From Paraburkholderia sp. FT54 (GTDB lineage Bacteria > Pseudomonadota > Gammaproteobacteria > Burkholderiales > Burkholderiaceae), in the NCBI RefSeq assembly GCF_031585635.1, contig NZ_CP134195.1, positions 2,418,001 through 2,482,000 on the forward strand: DNA of 64,000 nucleotides, in the 5' to 3' direction. How positions within the stretch are numbered: the stretch's first letter is position 1; each line of letters starts with the position of its first letter. Below are positions 18,565 to 26,923 of this stretch, piece after piece. Both the position numbers and the translations under genes were made by a program. Below the pieces are notes generated by a model, which saw nothing but the letters and a program-made list of their open reading frames with translations, did no database searches and was not told the DNA's origin.

Positions 18565-20153
18565 GAGCGACACTCCATGGCGCTGGCCGCAAGCTCGCCG
18601 GGCGCGTGGCGATGCGCCGGGGCCAACTCCGGACCGAGGCCGTCGAACAGCGGTTGAAGCAAGTCCTGCTGTGGCTGCCAACGTTGCAGCGACGTCTTGT
18701 ACAGCGGACGGCGCACCTGCGCGGAACTGGCGGTAGTCACCTGGCGAGTGGTCTGATGGAACGACAGACAGCGTTCGTCCCAACCGAGCCCGCAATGCGC
18801 GAGCAAGCGGCGTACATTGCCTTCGAAATCGTCGACCAGTTCTTCATACTTGACCTCGATCATCACGCCTTCCGGAAGCACGCGTTGCCAGTGAGCCATC
18901 AAGGCGTCGTACGCGCGATAGTAACGGCCCAGTTCGCCGAGATCATAGCCGAACGGCACGTCGTGAAAGATCCGCGAAAAAATCGACAGGCAGGTTGGCA
19001 ATGGCGCGCGGCTGCTGTGAATGAAGCGGGCGTTCGGCAACGCGAGATGGATCAGACCGAGGTTGATGAAGTTGAACGGATATTTGTCGGTGAAGTGCGT
19101 GTAGTTTGCAGCCGGACTGCGTTCGTCGTTTTGCGTGAAGCTCCGGAGTTCCGGCACCGCATTGCGCATGCGACGCAGATAGTCCGCACCGAGCGTGCTC
19201 AACGGCGGGCCGTCCACGTTCTGCAATGCTTCGATATCGATCCGCAACGGATCGCCGAGATCGCGGCGGATGCAGTTCACCAGCGCCTCACCGAATTCCG
19301 TGCGCTCGCCTGCGCCAAACACCTGTGGATGGCTCGCGAGAATCTGTTCGATCAAGGTCGACCCCGAGCGCGGCATGCCGATGATAAAGATCGGCGCCTG
19401 CGATGAGTCGCCCAGACCGCGCTTCGCCGCCAGCACCTCCGAGGTCATCAACTCAGGCAGATGCGCGAACAGGCCGAGCGTCTCCGCTTCGTTATAAGGC
19501 ACGTTGGCGCGGTGCAACGCGTTGCCCTTCAGAAACTGATCGAACGACGCGTCGTTGCGGCCCACGTCGGACAGCGCCTGGCCATACGCGAAGTGAAGCT
19601 CCGCCTGATTGGCCGGCGTGAGCGAAGCGGCGTTGTCGACGAGGCGCTCCATCGCGAGGAACACCGGATCGTCGGCGGCAAGGCGCTTGGACTGCACGAA
19701 GTTGCGGTAATACAGCGGCACGTGCGGCGCGGCGTCGATCGCACGGCGATACGCCTCATGCGCTTCGTCGAATCGGCCGAGTGCCTGCAGGCAATTGCCC
19801 ATGTTGTTGTGCGAGCCGTCGGCTCGCGGACTCACGCGCGTCGCCTCGCGATAGGCCTCCACCGCCTGTTCGAGTCGATGCATCTGTTCGAGCGTCCAGC
19901 CGAGGCCGTGATGCGAATCCGTGTGGCGCGGATCGAGTGCGATCGCTTCGTGATAGCGGATCACGGCTTCGGGAAAACGGTTCAGGGCGGCGAGCGTGGC
20001 CGCGACGCGCTGTTGGCTGAGCGCATCGGCGGGGTCGAGCACGCGGGCAATTTCGAAACGTTGGAGCGCGGCGTCGAGTTCGCCGCGCGCGGCGCAGGCG
20101 TCGCCTTCGGCTCGCCATTGCGATGCGGTAGCCGGCTGTGGATCTTGCTTCAT
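18561..20153 (-). CDS. TPR-repeat sulfotransferase
   Basis: 530 aa. The N-terminal half (residues about 13-150) holds tetratricopeptide repeats ([40 protein letters not shown]). The C-terminal half is a sulfotransferase: 5'-phosphosulfate loop [20 protein letters not shown] (residues 255-274) and 3'-phosphate segment [20 protein letters not shown]. The usual Arg of the second motif is present but the Asp-Pro of many members is replaced. It transfers sulfate from PAPS to an unknown acceptor. It is followed by cysC with 4-bp overlap. No signal peptide is seen, so it is cytoplasmic. Confidence 0.9.
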   Translation of the reverse strand: MKQDPQPATASQWRAEGDACAARGELDAALQRFEIARVLDPADALSQQRVAATLAALNRFPEAVIRYHEAIALDPRHTDSHHGLGWTLEQMHRLEQAVEAYREATRVSPRADGSHNNMGNCLQALGRFDEAHEAYRRAIDAAPHVPLYYRNFVQSKRLAADDPVFLAMERLVDNAASLTPANQAELHFAYGQALSDVGRNDASFDQFLKGNALHRANVPYNEAETLGLFAHLPELMTSEVLAAKRGLGDSSQAPIFIIGMPRSGSTLIEQILASHPQVFGAGERTEFGEALVNCIRRDLGDPLRIDIEALQNVDGPPLSTLGADYLRRMRNAVPELRSFTQNDERSPAANYTHFTDKYPFNFINLGLIHLALPNARFIHSSRAPLPTCLSIFSRIFHDVPFGYDLGELGRYYRAYDALMAHWQRVLPEGVMIEVKYEELVDDFEGNVRRLLAHCGLGWDERCLSFHQTTRQVTTASSAQVRRPLYKTSLQRWQPQQDLLQPLFDGLGPELAPAHRHAPGELAASAMECRS

Positions 20154-20502
20154 TGACGACTGGTTTTTTGCAGGCTTCGCATGGAGCGGTCCTGACAGTA
20201 AGCGAGTGTGATCTTTTCATCCAGCCCGGCAGATGGCAGGGTCTGGGTTCGAAGGTAATTGTCGGAAGGGAAATTAACAGGCGCGCCCTACAGTTTCGTT
20301 GCGAGAATTTAACTAACTGTTACAGCGTGATGCATGGGTAAGGTCTGGAAAGTTAGGCGCCGAGCCTCACCGTCATGGTCTTCGATTTGCCGTGTCTGTC
20401 CGAAGCACGCCATTTCACGCGCGGACCGTAATTTGCGGACACAAATGCTGCTGAACTCCTGAGCGCGCGATTCTTCTTAATCAAATAATGTGGGAGAAAA
20501 TC
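20154..20502. other. Intergenic region between divergent genes
   Basis: These 349 bp hold no supported gene. They contain AT-richer sequence near 20260-20330 (GAATTTAACTAACTGTTACAG) and near 20475, suitable for promoters in both directions. I found no defined operator. Confidence 0.45.
20492..20497 (+). promoter_or_regulatory. Ribosome binding site that decides a GTG start
   Basis: GGGAGA lies five bases before GTG 20503 and overlaps the codons after ATG 20488. It favours the GTG as the true start of the lipoprotein gene. Confidence 0.6.
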
Positions 20503-20850
20503 GTGAGCAGGCTCATTGCATCAATGGCGCTGTTGGCGGTGGTAGCCAGTTTGACCGGATGCGCTGTTGCACCCGGATATGACTATGGCTACGCGCAACC
20601 TTATTATCCTGGCTACGGCTATGGCTACGGGCCACCGTATGCGCCGGTTTATGGCAGCATCGGCATCTATGGAGGCTGGGGCGGGTCCTGCTGTTATCAC
20701 GGCGGATACTGGCATGGCGGCCATGGATGGCACGGCGGAAATGGCTGGCATGGCGGTGGATACGGCGGATCTCACGGCGGCAGCAGCGCCAGCGGCGGGG
20801 GAAGTTCGTGGAGCAGCGGTGGCGGCGGCCACGGTGGACATGGCCATTGA
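20503..20850 (+). CDS. Gly/His/Tyr-rich lipoprotein, hypothetical
   Basis: About 115 aa if translation starts at GTG 20503, which has GGGAGA at 20492-20497 five bases upstream. The in-frame ATG at 20488 lacks such a site and would put that Shine-Dalgarno inside the gene. The GTG product begins with a clean lipoprotein signal, SRLIASMALLAVVASLTGC, lipidated Cys after LTG. The mature part is Tyr/Gly/Pro-rich, then His/Gly-rich (repeats like HGGHGWHGGNGWHGGG), then Ser/Gly-rich. The His-rich repeats could bind metal ions; that is inference. Confidence 0.7.
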   Translation: MSRLIASMALLAVVASLTGCAVAPGYDYGYAQPYYPGYGYGYGPPYAPVYGSIGIYGGWGGSCCYHGGYWHGGHGWHGGNGWHGGGYGGSHGGSSASGGGSSWSSGGGGHGGHGH

Positions 20851-20870
20851 AACTACGAACCCAAAACAAA

Positions 20871-20900
20871 AACGGCGCTGTGATTTCTCACAACGCCGTT
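20871..20900 (-). terminator. Terminator of tRNA-His (minus strand)
   Basis: AACGGCG (20871-20877) pairs with CGCCGTT (20894-20900), with an inner TGTGA/TCACA pairing and TTTC loop. Read on the minus strand it is followed by TTTTGTTTTGGG, a proper U-rich tail. It also lies after the lipoprotein gene and may stop that transcript too. Confidence 0.75.
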
Positions 20901-20926
20901 CGCAAAACTTTACCGCCTGAATTCTT

Positions 20927-21003
20927 TGGGGTGGCTGATGGGGCTCGAACCCACGACAACAGGAATCACAATCCTGGACTCTACCAACTGAGCTACAGCC
21001 ACC
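20927..21003 (-). tRNA. tRNA-His (anticodon GTG)
   Basis: 77 nt including encoded CCA and the extra G at position -1 that marks tRNA-His. On the minus strand it starts GGTGGCTGTAGCTCAGTTGG, anticodon loop TTGTGAT (anticodon GTG at 20967-20969), T-arm GGGTTCGAGCCC, acceptor end GCCACCCCA. It nearly matches the E. coli gene. Transcription runs away from dusA's 3' end and ends at the 20871-20900 hairpin. Confidence 0.97.
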
Positions 21004-21090
21004 ACTGACATCTGCTTGACTTGCCGTAAAACTTGGCTCGCCGATGAAGAAACGAGATTATACGAACAAGAATCCCGTTTGCCTAGTCCT

Positions 21091-22092
21091 TTATTCAAAA
21101 ATCTCGACGGGCTCGCGCAGATGCTGTCTTGCCTCGTCGAAGATGGTCAGATCGCGCGCGGCGAGTCGCTTGCTATCGGACAAGACGCGACGCCATCCAC
21201 GTGCACCCGCTTCACCACGATAGAGGCCGAGCGCATGGCGCGTGATGGCGCCGAGATAAGTGCCGCGCGCCATTTCAGCGGCGCAATACTCGATCAGCTT
21301 TGCTTCGACCTGCTCGCGAGTGAGCGGCGTCTGCGTCGCGCCGTAGAAGCGTGCGTCGACATCGGCGAGCACATACGGGTTGTGATAGGCCTCACGTCCG
21401 AGCATCACACCGTCGACGTGTTGAAGATGCGCCTGTGCTTCATCAAGCGTCTTGATGCCGCCATTGATGATGATCTCCAGATGCGGAAAGTCGCGCTTCA
21501 ACTGATACGCGTAGTCGTATTTGAGCGGCGGAATCTCGCGGTTTTCTTTCGGGCTCAAGCCCTTGAGAATCGCGTTGCGCGCGTGCACGACGAACACATT
21601 GCAGCCGGCGTCCGCAATCGTGCCGACGAAATCGCGCACGAAACCGTACTCCTCGACGGCATCGACGCCGATGCGGTGCTTCACGGTCACCGGCACCGAC
21701 ACTGCATCGCGCATGGCCTTCACGCAGTCGGCGACAAGTTGCGGTTCGTTCATCAGGCACGCACCGAATGCGCCGCGTTGCACGCGCTCGGATGGGCAGC
21801 CGCAATTCAGATTGATTTCGTCGTAGCCCCATTGCTCGCCCAGCTTTGCCGAGCGCGCGAGGTCGTCGGGTTCGCTGCCGCCAAGTTGCAGCGCGACGGG
21901 TGCTTCTTCGGGTGTGAACGCGAGATGGCGCGGCACGTCGCCGTGCAGCAGCGCGCCGGTCGTCACCATTTCCGTGTAAAGCCACGTATGGCGAGAGATC
22001 ACGCGATGCAGGGAACGGCAATGACGATCGGTCCAGTCCATCATCGGGGCGACCGATATGCGGCGCGGACTGGAGATGTGAGGTGAAGACAT
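21091..22092 (-). CDS. dusA: tRNA-dihydrouridine(20/20a) synthase
   Basis: 333 aa. FMN TIM-barrel enzyme that reduces uridine in the tRNA D-loop. Seen: RRISVAPMMDWTDRHCRSLH, the active-site motif INLNCGCPSERVQRGAFGAC (catalytic Cys), VKHRIGVD, FVVHARNAILKGLSPKENRE, a DusA-specific stretch, and IINGGIKTLDEA. The length fits DusA. The gene lies 87 bp upstream of tRNA-His in the same direction; a shared transcript is possible. Confidence 0.95.
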   Translation of the reverse strand: MSSPHISSPRRISVAPMMDWTDRHCRSLHRVISRHTWLYTEMVTTGALLHGDVPRHLAFTPEEAPVALQLGGSEPDDLARSAKLGEQWGYDEINLNCGCPSERVQRGAFGACLMNEPQLVADCVKAMRDAVSVPVTVKHRIGVDAVEEYGFVRDFVGTIADAGCNVFVVHARNAILKGLSPKENREIPPLKYDYAYQLKRDFPHLEIIINGGIKTLDEAQAHLQHVDGVMLGREAYHNPYVLADVDARFYGATQTPLTREQVEAKLIEYCAAEMARGTYLGAITRHALGLYRGEAGARGWRRVLSDSKRLAARDLTIFDEARQHLREPVEIFE

Positions 22093-22169
22093 GGGGCGGC
22101 CAGACGGCTTGATTCAAAACACCGATTTTACCGCAAGCCGTGAAATCGCCGGCCCGGGCGGAATACCCG

Positions 22170-22454
22170 TCAGCCGCGCTTCAATTGTTTGGCGGCAATA
22201 CGCTGGGCTTCAGCGAGTCGCGCCCGGGATGCCTGCTCCGCCTCATCCGTTTCAGTCGGAAGCAGTCCAGTGTTGCGCATGGCCGATAGCACGTCCTCGG
22301 TCCGCGCGTCCTCGATCAGGCGCCGGCCGGCGCGCAGGCGTCGTGTGTTCGTCAGGTCGATGGCGCGCTGCAGATCCGACGTTTCAGCGGCGATATACAC
22401 GGCCATTCCATAGCCATACCGCTCGGCGAGCTTGTAGTCGAAGAAGTATTTCAT
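22170..22454 (-). CDS. Hypothetical protein
   Basis: 94 aa. MKYFFDYKLAERYGYGMAVY opens it, followed by charged helices (TSDLQRAIDLTNTRRLRAGR, EQASRARLAEAQRIAAKQLK). No membrane segment. A longer open frame reaches 22574, but its N-terminus looks random. The ATG at 22454 follows GGGAG closely. Family not recognised. It lies 78 bp downstream of the dusA start side, on the same strand as dusA. Confidence 0.6.
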   Translation of the reverse strand: MKYFFDYKLAERYGYGMAVYIAAETSDLQRAIDLTNTRRLRAGRRLIEDARTEDVLSAMRNTGLLPTETDEAEQASRARLAEAQRIAAKQLKRG

Positions 22455-22543
22455 GCTCCCGTTTTCGGCAGCCGCGCCGAAAACTTTAAAGCACGCTGGC
22501 GAGGGCTTGCGCAATGGCCGCACTTCGCCAAACCGGCCAGCCG

Positions 22544-22768
22544 TCAATGCTGACCCGCGTTCACCAGCATCCATATCCGTTTTCGAGGTTCACCGGCGAG
22601 GATGCGCGCGAACGCCGCTCCGCAACGCGCGCACGTGTAGTGCTCGGCGATTCGCACGTCCTTCACCGCCCCGCGAGTATTCAGCGTCAGATTGTCGTGC
22701 GGGCGATGGGCGGCCGGCTGGCCATAAAGGTCGAAGCAGGCAGTGCACGGTTGAATCCACAACTCCAT
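22544..22768 (-). CDS. Small zinc-ribbon-like protein, hypothetical
   Basis: 74 aa. Two Cys pairs, CTAC (residues 8-11) and CARC (about 47-50), are spaced like a zinc ribbon, with a Trp-rich C-terminal IWMLVNAGQH. I chose ATG 22768 with GGAGAG upstream. Function unknown. It reads in the same direction as the 22170-22454 gene. Confidence 0.6.
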   Translation of the reverse strand: MELWIQPCTACFDLYGQPAAHRPHDNLTLNTRGAVKDVRIAEHYTCARCGAAFARILAGEPRKRIWMLVNAGQH

Positions 22769-23083
22769 CGAAGTGCTCTCCAAAGCAACGAGTCCAAGAC
22801 CCAAATTCGACTCGCACCACGCTTGCCGCCGCGATTAACCCACGCTGCGACCTGGGTCTTTCACGCCCAAATACGCTTGTCCCACGGGGTCGGACCACCG
22901 CCGACGCTTGTCGCGTCTATCCTCGACCGATTATTTCAGAATCGAGAATAGTAATTTCGGATTATCGATACAAATTTTCGATAGTAGGGGTATACACTGC
23001 CCTCCATCGACGTTGCAGGCACACCTCACCGGCCCCTGCGACGCCTTCCTGCAATGAAGTCGAAACGTTATCGGAGTCACACC
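22769..23083. promoter_or_regulatory. Intergenic region upstream of the DUF4148 gene
   Basis: 315 bp without a gene. The part at 22935-23000 is markedly AT-rich for the genome, with TCGATACAAATTTTCGATAG (an imperfect inverted pair TCGAT.../...TCGATA) and TATACACT near 22991. A sigma70 promoter for the secreted DUF4148 protein probably lies here. Confidence 0.45.
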
Positions 23084-23350
23084 ATGAAGACCAAGCTCAT
23101 CGCCGCCCTGCTGGTTGCTGTTTCTGCCTCGATCGCCGCTCCCGCTTTTGCTAGCGGCTACGGTCCGGCACCGTACTACCGTCCGTCGGTCGGCGCACCG
23201 GCTTCGCAACAAGGCCAGAATGCACAAACCGTCGCGGCTGAACGCGCCAACGCGGAATCGAATGCTTACGGCGGCGTGAACAACGTGTCGTCGCAATCGG
23301 GTGCCAAGGAGCCGGTTTCGGGCCCGCAATCGGTTTTCTTCGGCCACTAA
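23084..23350 (+). CDS. DUF4148 small secreted protein
   Basis: 88 aa. Signal peptide KTKLIAALLVAVSASIAAPA with cleavage near AFA, then a mature chain rich in Gly, Pro, Ser and Asn, with AERANAESNAYGGVNNVSSQ. DUF4148 proteins are abundant multi-copy secreted proteins in Burkholderia, of unknown role. ATG 23084 has GGAG upstream; the in-frame start 30 bp earlier would break the signal peptide. Confidence 0.82.
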   Translation: MKTKLIAALLVAVSASIAAPAFASGYGPAPYYRPSVGAPASQQGQNAQTVAAERANAESNAYGGVNNVSSQSGAKEPVSGPQSVFFGH

Positions 23351-23719
23351 GCAGTTGCCGTTGAACCGGCTGCCTCACGAGGGCAACCGGTAAACTGGGC
23401 GCCGCGCATGCAGTATCGATGCCGGCGCCCAGTTGCGTTTACGCGGCGTTAAAGCCGCACCTTTGCACTCCGCTCACCACTGCGCAACTGATCGGCGGGG
23501 TGCGCCTGTTTCGGTGATTCGCAAAACCGGATCCGGTTACTGAACAGATCGACTGTCTCCAGTACCCTTCCGTCGGCAACGTCTCAACGCCCGGGAAAGG
23601 CTACGGATGATCGGGACAGCACGCGCGAAATGCACAGCGGTCTCCAGCGGGCCATGAAGGAACAGCCAGCTTGATCGAACGCGTTCGCGATTTCACCCTG
23701 ATGCGCAAGGAACTCGCAG
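23351..23719. other. Intergenic region with a terminator
   Basis: 369 bp. The left part holds the hairpin at 23393-23434. The rest shows no gene I can support: frames are short and Arg/Pro/Ser-rich. Confidence 0.45.
23393..23434 (+). terminator. Terminator after the DUF4148 gene
   Basis: AACTGGGCGCCG (23393-23404) pairs perfectly with CGGCGCCCAGTT (23423-23434), a 12-bp stem with an 18-nt loop. The tail is GCGTTT. It lies 43 bp after the DUF4148 stop. Confidence 0.65.
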
Positions 23720-23965
23720 CTAGGCGGCAAGGCCGCCCGCGTCGATCGCTGCACGCGCCGCCCGGAAAGCCGCCTCGGCGGCGGCATGCTCGGTGGACCA
23801 CAAGGTGTCGATATGCACGAGCCGCCAGTCGATCACCACCGCCTCACCCCGCAGCACCCGAAAATGCGCTTTTACGCCCGTCAATACCTGTTCGACGGCG
23901 ACTTCGATGTCGTAGTCCTGATAGCGCTCCTGGTAGTCCCCCATGTCGAGGCCCTTCGGCTCCAT
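23720..23965 (-). CDS. Hypothetical protein
   Basis: 81 aa. It starts MEPKGLDMGDYQERYQDYDI at 23965 with GGAGG four bases upstream; a second possible start is the next Met. A compact alpha/beta pattern follows: VLTGVKAHFRVLRGEAVVID, then a helix AAAEAAFRAARAAIDA. Family not recognised, but the good ribosome site and composition support a real gene. Confidence 0.65.
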   Translation of the reverse strand: MEPKGLDMGDYQERYQDYDIEVAVEQVLTGVKAHFRVLRGEAVVIDWRLVHIDTLWSTEHAAAEAAFRAARAAIDAGGLAA

Positions 23966-24077
23966 GTCGCCTCCGTGGTGTCGCCACCAATGTGACGGCC
24001 AGACTTGTCCGGCGAGCACGCTCGACGGCTCGCGGAAACGTTTCGGCCTGAGCGTCAGGCCAACGCTGCGCTGACGA

Positions 24078-24275
24078 TCAATCGCAATCGCCAGAAAGAT
24101 ATTGCCGGCCGTTGCAGGTGATTTCGACGTCGCCGCCGCTCGCTTTGGCAACCAGGCCGCCCGCCAGCAATTCGGCGGTCACGGACTGCGCCAGTTTCGG
24201 CGCGTCCTGTCCGACGCCGACGTCGTTCAGACGCCGCAAGGCTTCAACCGCTTCGGGACTCAATGACTTCGACAT
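24078..24275 (-). CDS. Small hypothetical protein
   Basis: 65 aa. MSKSLSPEAVEALRRLNDVG then a helix-strand pattern ending GGDVEITCNGRQYLSGDCD. The composition is balanced and unlike shadow frames. It could be a winged-helix-like fragment (helix-helix-strand-strand), but this is weak. It lies 112 bp upstream of the 23720-23965 gene on the same strand. Confidence 0.55.
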   Translation of the reverse strand: MSKSLSPEAVEALRRLNDVGVGQDAPKLAQSVTAELLAGGLVAKASGGDVEITCNGRQYLSGDCD

Positions 24276-24425
24276 GGCCGTCTCCGTCTACATGCTCAAT
24301 TCATCCTAGCAAGTTTCGGGGACGTATGCAGGCGCGCGTGGAGGCACGCGAGTTGCGTGGCGGAAGTCATCCCACCAGCGTGATAGCGGCGCAACCGGCA
24401 GGCGGCGACGCGAAGGAGGACGGAG

Positions 24426-24731
24426 ATGGAGCGAAGCAGATGGGCAGTGCTGACGGCGTGCGTCGCGTTGGCGATAGCCGGCGCGAACGGCGCAGCGGCA
24501 TTCGCGCAGACGGCCAAGCCGGAACAGGCTCACCAAGCGGAACAAACGACGCAAAAAACGGCACAGGCAGCGCCGCAAACCGACAACTCACCGATGGTCA
24601 AACCGCCCGAGGCCGCTTCCGGTTCAGGCGGTTCGAGCAATCCTGACAATATGCCGATCAAGCGTCCGCGCCAGCCGCCCAACGACAAAATGATGCACGC
24701 GCCGCCCGCCAGCGGCGCGAATGCAAAATAG
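24426..24731 (+). CDS. Secreted hypothetical protein
   Basis: 101 aa. Signal peptide MERSRWAVLTACVALAIAGA with cleavage near AFA-QT, then a Gln/Thr/Pro/Asn-rich, probably disordered mature part (KPPEAASGSGGSSNPDNMPI and KRPRQPPNDKMM). A strong GAAGGAGGACGGAG precedes the ATG. It is convergent with ssuF, 8 bp apart. Function unknown. Confidence 0.65.
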   Translation: MERSRWAVLTACVALAIAGANGAAAFAQTAKPEQAHQAEQTTQKTAQAAPQTDNSPMVKPPEAASGSGGSSNPDNMPIKRPRQPPNDKMMHAPPASGANAK

Positions 24732-24739
24732 CGCGAGCC

Positions 24740-24955
24740 TCACAGGCGCGCGATCGACACCTCCGTCGACTTCACCAGCGCGATGACTTCCGAGCCGACC
24801 GTCAGCTCGAGTTCGTCGATAGAGCGCGTGGTGATCACCGAGGTGACGATACCGAACGGTGTATCCACATCGACTTCGGACACCACCGGTCCGCGGATGA
24901 TTTCCTTGACCTTGCCTTTGAACTGATTGCGCACGTTGATTGCGGAAATGCTCAT
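24740..24955 (-). CDS. ssuF: Molbindin-like TOBE protein of the sulfonate operon
   Basis: 71 aa, a single mop/TOBE domain: MSISAINVRNQFKGKVKEII, VVSEVDVDTPFGIVTSVITT, and VGSEVIALVKSTEVSIARL. Such domains bind molybdate or similar oxyanions. In Pseudomonas putida a protein of this size closes the ssuEADCBF operon and is needed for sulfonate use; its biochemical role is unclear. Here it follows ssuB by 47 bp in the same direction, which supports the name. Confidence 0.82.
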   Translation of the reverse strand: MSISAINVRNQFKGKVKEIIRGPVVSEVDVDTPFGIVTSVITTRSIDELELTVGSEVIALVKSTEVSIARL

Positions 24956-25002
24956 ATCGAGTGACTCCAGAGAAGCGGTTGAAAACAGTCAGTCAAGGAA
25001 TG

Positions 25003-26016
25003 TCAGACGGCCCAGCGGACGTCTGTCGGCCGCGTGGTGCGGCCTGCTTCACGTGCGTCGTACGCACGATGGGATAGCGCGTCGTCGTTCGGCGCCGTCT
25101 TCAGTACGCGTTGCAACACATGGTCTTCGAGCGCGGCGAAACCGGCCGATGCGCGAGCCCGCGGACGCGCCAGCGGCACCGGCTGGTCGAGCGCGATGCG
25201 CCCCTCTTCGATCAGCAGAATGCGCTCGCCGAGCGCCACGGCTTCATGCACGTCGTGCGTGACCAGCAGCGCGGTAAATTGATGTTCGCGCCACAGGCGC
25301 TCAATCAAGGCGTGCATTTCGATGCGCGTCAACGCGTCGAGCGCGCCGAGCGGTTCGTCAAGCAACAGCAATTGCGGCCGATGCACGAGCGCCCGCGCGA
25401 GCGCCACCCGCTGACGCTGGCCGCCGGAAAGCTGCGCGGGCCAGTCGTTGGCGCGCTCCAGCAAGCCGACTTCGGCGAGTACGGCGCGGGCGTCCTCGCG
25501 CGCGCTGCTCCCGAGGCCGAGCATCACGTTTTGCAGCACGCTCTTCCAGGGCAACAGACGCGCGTCCTGAAACATGATGCGGGTGTCGAGCGGGCCGCCG
25601 TCTTCGCTGCGCTTTTCGAGCACGCCCGCAGTGGTCTTGTCCAATCCGGCGACGAGCCGCAGCAAGGTGGATTTCCCGCAGCCGCTGCGCCCGACGATCG
25701 CCACGAAACTGCCGCGTCCGATGGACAGATTGAAATCGGACAGCACCTGGCGTTCGCCGTACCGTTTGCCGACGCCGCGCAATTCCACCGAATGATCCGA
25801 GGCGCGGCGGGCGTCGTTGCGCGCGAGCGCGCCAGCCGACAACCCCATCTCGACACGCGCCTCCACGCGCACCTGATGACGATGCGTCGCATCCGCGTAC
25901 TCGACATCCGCGGCTTCGTTCGCGTCGTGATCGACATTGCGCGCTTGCGCCAACTCGGCTTCGAGATCGCTGCCGGCAATCCCACCGAACGACGCGGACA
26001 AAGTCGTTGCATTCAT
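25003..26016 (-). CDS. ssuB: Aliphatic sulfonate ABC transporter ATP-binding protein
   Basis: 337 aa. Walker [10 protein letters not shown], signature [15 protein letters not shown], Walker [16 protein letters not shown], then [18 protein letters not shown]. Start 26016 overlaps the ssuC stop (ATGA). About 78 residues precede the ABC domain; they are Ala/Glu/Asp/Arg-rich and absent from E. coli SsuB (about 255 aa). A C-terminal tail of about 40 residues is also extra. It powers sulfonate import. Confidence 0.92.
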   Translation of the reverse strand: MNATTLSASFGGIAGSDLEAELAQARNVDHDANEAADVEYADATHRHQVRVEARVEMGLSAGALARNDARRASDHSVELRGVGKRYGERQVLSDFNLSIGRGSFVAIVGRSGCGKSTLLRLVAGLDKTTAGVLEKRSEDGGPLDTRIMFQDARLLPWKSVLQNVMLGLGSSAREDARAVLAEVGLLERANDWPAQLSGGQRQRVALARALVHRPQLLLLDEPLGALDALTRIEMHALIERLWREHQFTALLVTHDVHEAVALGERILLIEEGRIALDQPVPLARPRARASAGFAALEDHVLQRVLKTAPNDDALSHRAYDAREAGRTTRPTDVRWAV

Positions 26017-26855
26017 GATTTCGCTCCGCGCTGATAGGCCGGGTGCCAGCGCAGCGACACGCGTTCGAGACTTTTGGCCAGCACGTCGGCGAGTTTGCCG
26101 AGCGCCGCATAGAGCAGAATGCCGACCACCACCACGTCCGTCTGCAGGAATTCGCGCGCGTTCATCGTCATGTAGCCGATGCCCGATTGCGCGGAAATGG
26201 TTTCGGCGACGATCAGCGTGACCCACATCAGACCGAACGCGAAGCGCACGCCGACCAGAATCGACGGCAACGCGCCCGGCAGAACCACATGCCGGTACAG
26301 CGCGAAACCCTTCACGCCGTAACTGCGCGCCATTTCGATCAGGTTGGCGTCGACGGAACGAATGCCGTGAAAGGTGTTCACGTAGATCGGGAAAAACACG
26401 CCCAGCGCGACGAGAAACACCTTTGCTTCCTCCTCGATGCCGAACCATAGAATCACGAGCGGAATCATCGCCAGCGCCGGGATGTTGCGGATCATCTGCA
26501 CGGTGGAATCGAGCGCGATTTCGGCGGGTCTGAACAGCCCCGTCGCGAGCCCGAGCACGAGGCCGATGCCGCCGCCGATCGCGAAACCCGACACCGCGCG
26601 CCACGTGCTCACCTTCACGTCCGCCCACATTTCACCGGACTGGATCAGCGACCACGCGGCCTTCACGACTGCGAGCGGTTCAGGGAGCACGCGCGTCGAC
26701 AGCACGCCGCTGCGCGCGGCGAATTCCCACGCCAGCAGAATCGCGAGCGGCGCGAGCCACGGCGCAAGATGCGCGCCGATACGGCGCAACGTGTTCAAAC
26801 CCGCACCGGCCTCGGCGCCTTCGTCCCGCCGGGCGCTCACTGTGGATTGAGCCAT
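26013..26855 (-). CDS. ssuC: Aliphatic sulfonate ABC transporter permease
   Basis: 280 aa, six membrane segments: [20 protein letters not shown] first, then [20 protein letters not shown]. The EAA loop reads [20 protein letters not shown], followed by [20 protein letters not shown] and [18 protein letters not shown], typical of SsuC. I chose ATG 26855 ([13 protein letters not shown]) with GAGGAA upstream over a start 60 bp earlier. It overlaps ssuB by 4 bp. Confidence 0.92.
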   Translation of the reverse strand: MAQSTVSARRDEGAEAGAGLNTLRRIGAHLAPWLAPLAILLAWEFAARSGVLSTRVLPEPLAVVKAAWSLIQSGEMWADVKVSTWRAVSGFAIGGGIGLVLGLATGLFRPAEIALDSTVQMIRNIPALAMIPLVILWFGIEEEAKVFLVALGVFFPIYVNTFHGIRSVDANLIEMARSYGVKGFALYRHVVLPGALPSILVGVRFAFGLMWVTLIVAETISAQSGIGYMTMNAREFLQTDVVVVGILLYAALGKLADVLAKSLERVSLRWHPAYQRGAKS

Positions 26856-26923
26856 GCTTGCGTTCCTCATTGCCTGTCGATGATCGTGCATGCCGTTTGC
26901 AGCACGCGAGTTCAACCCGAGAC

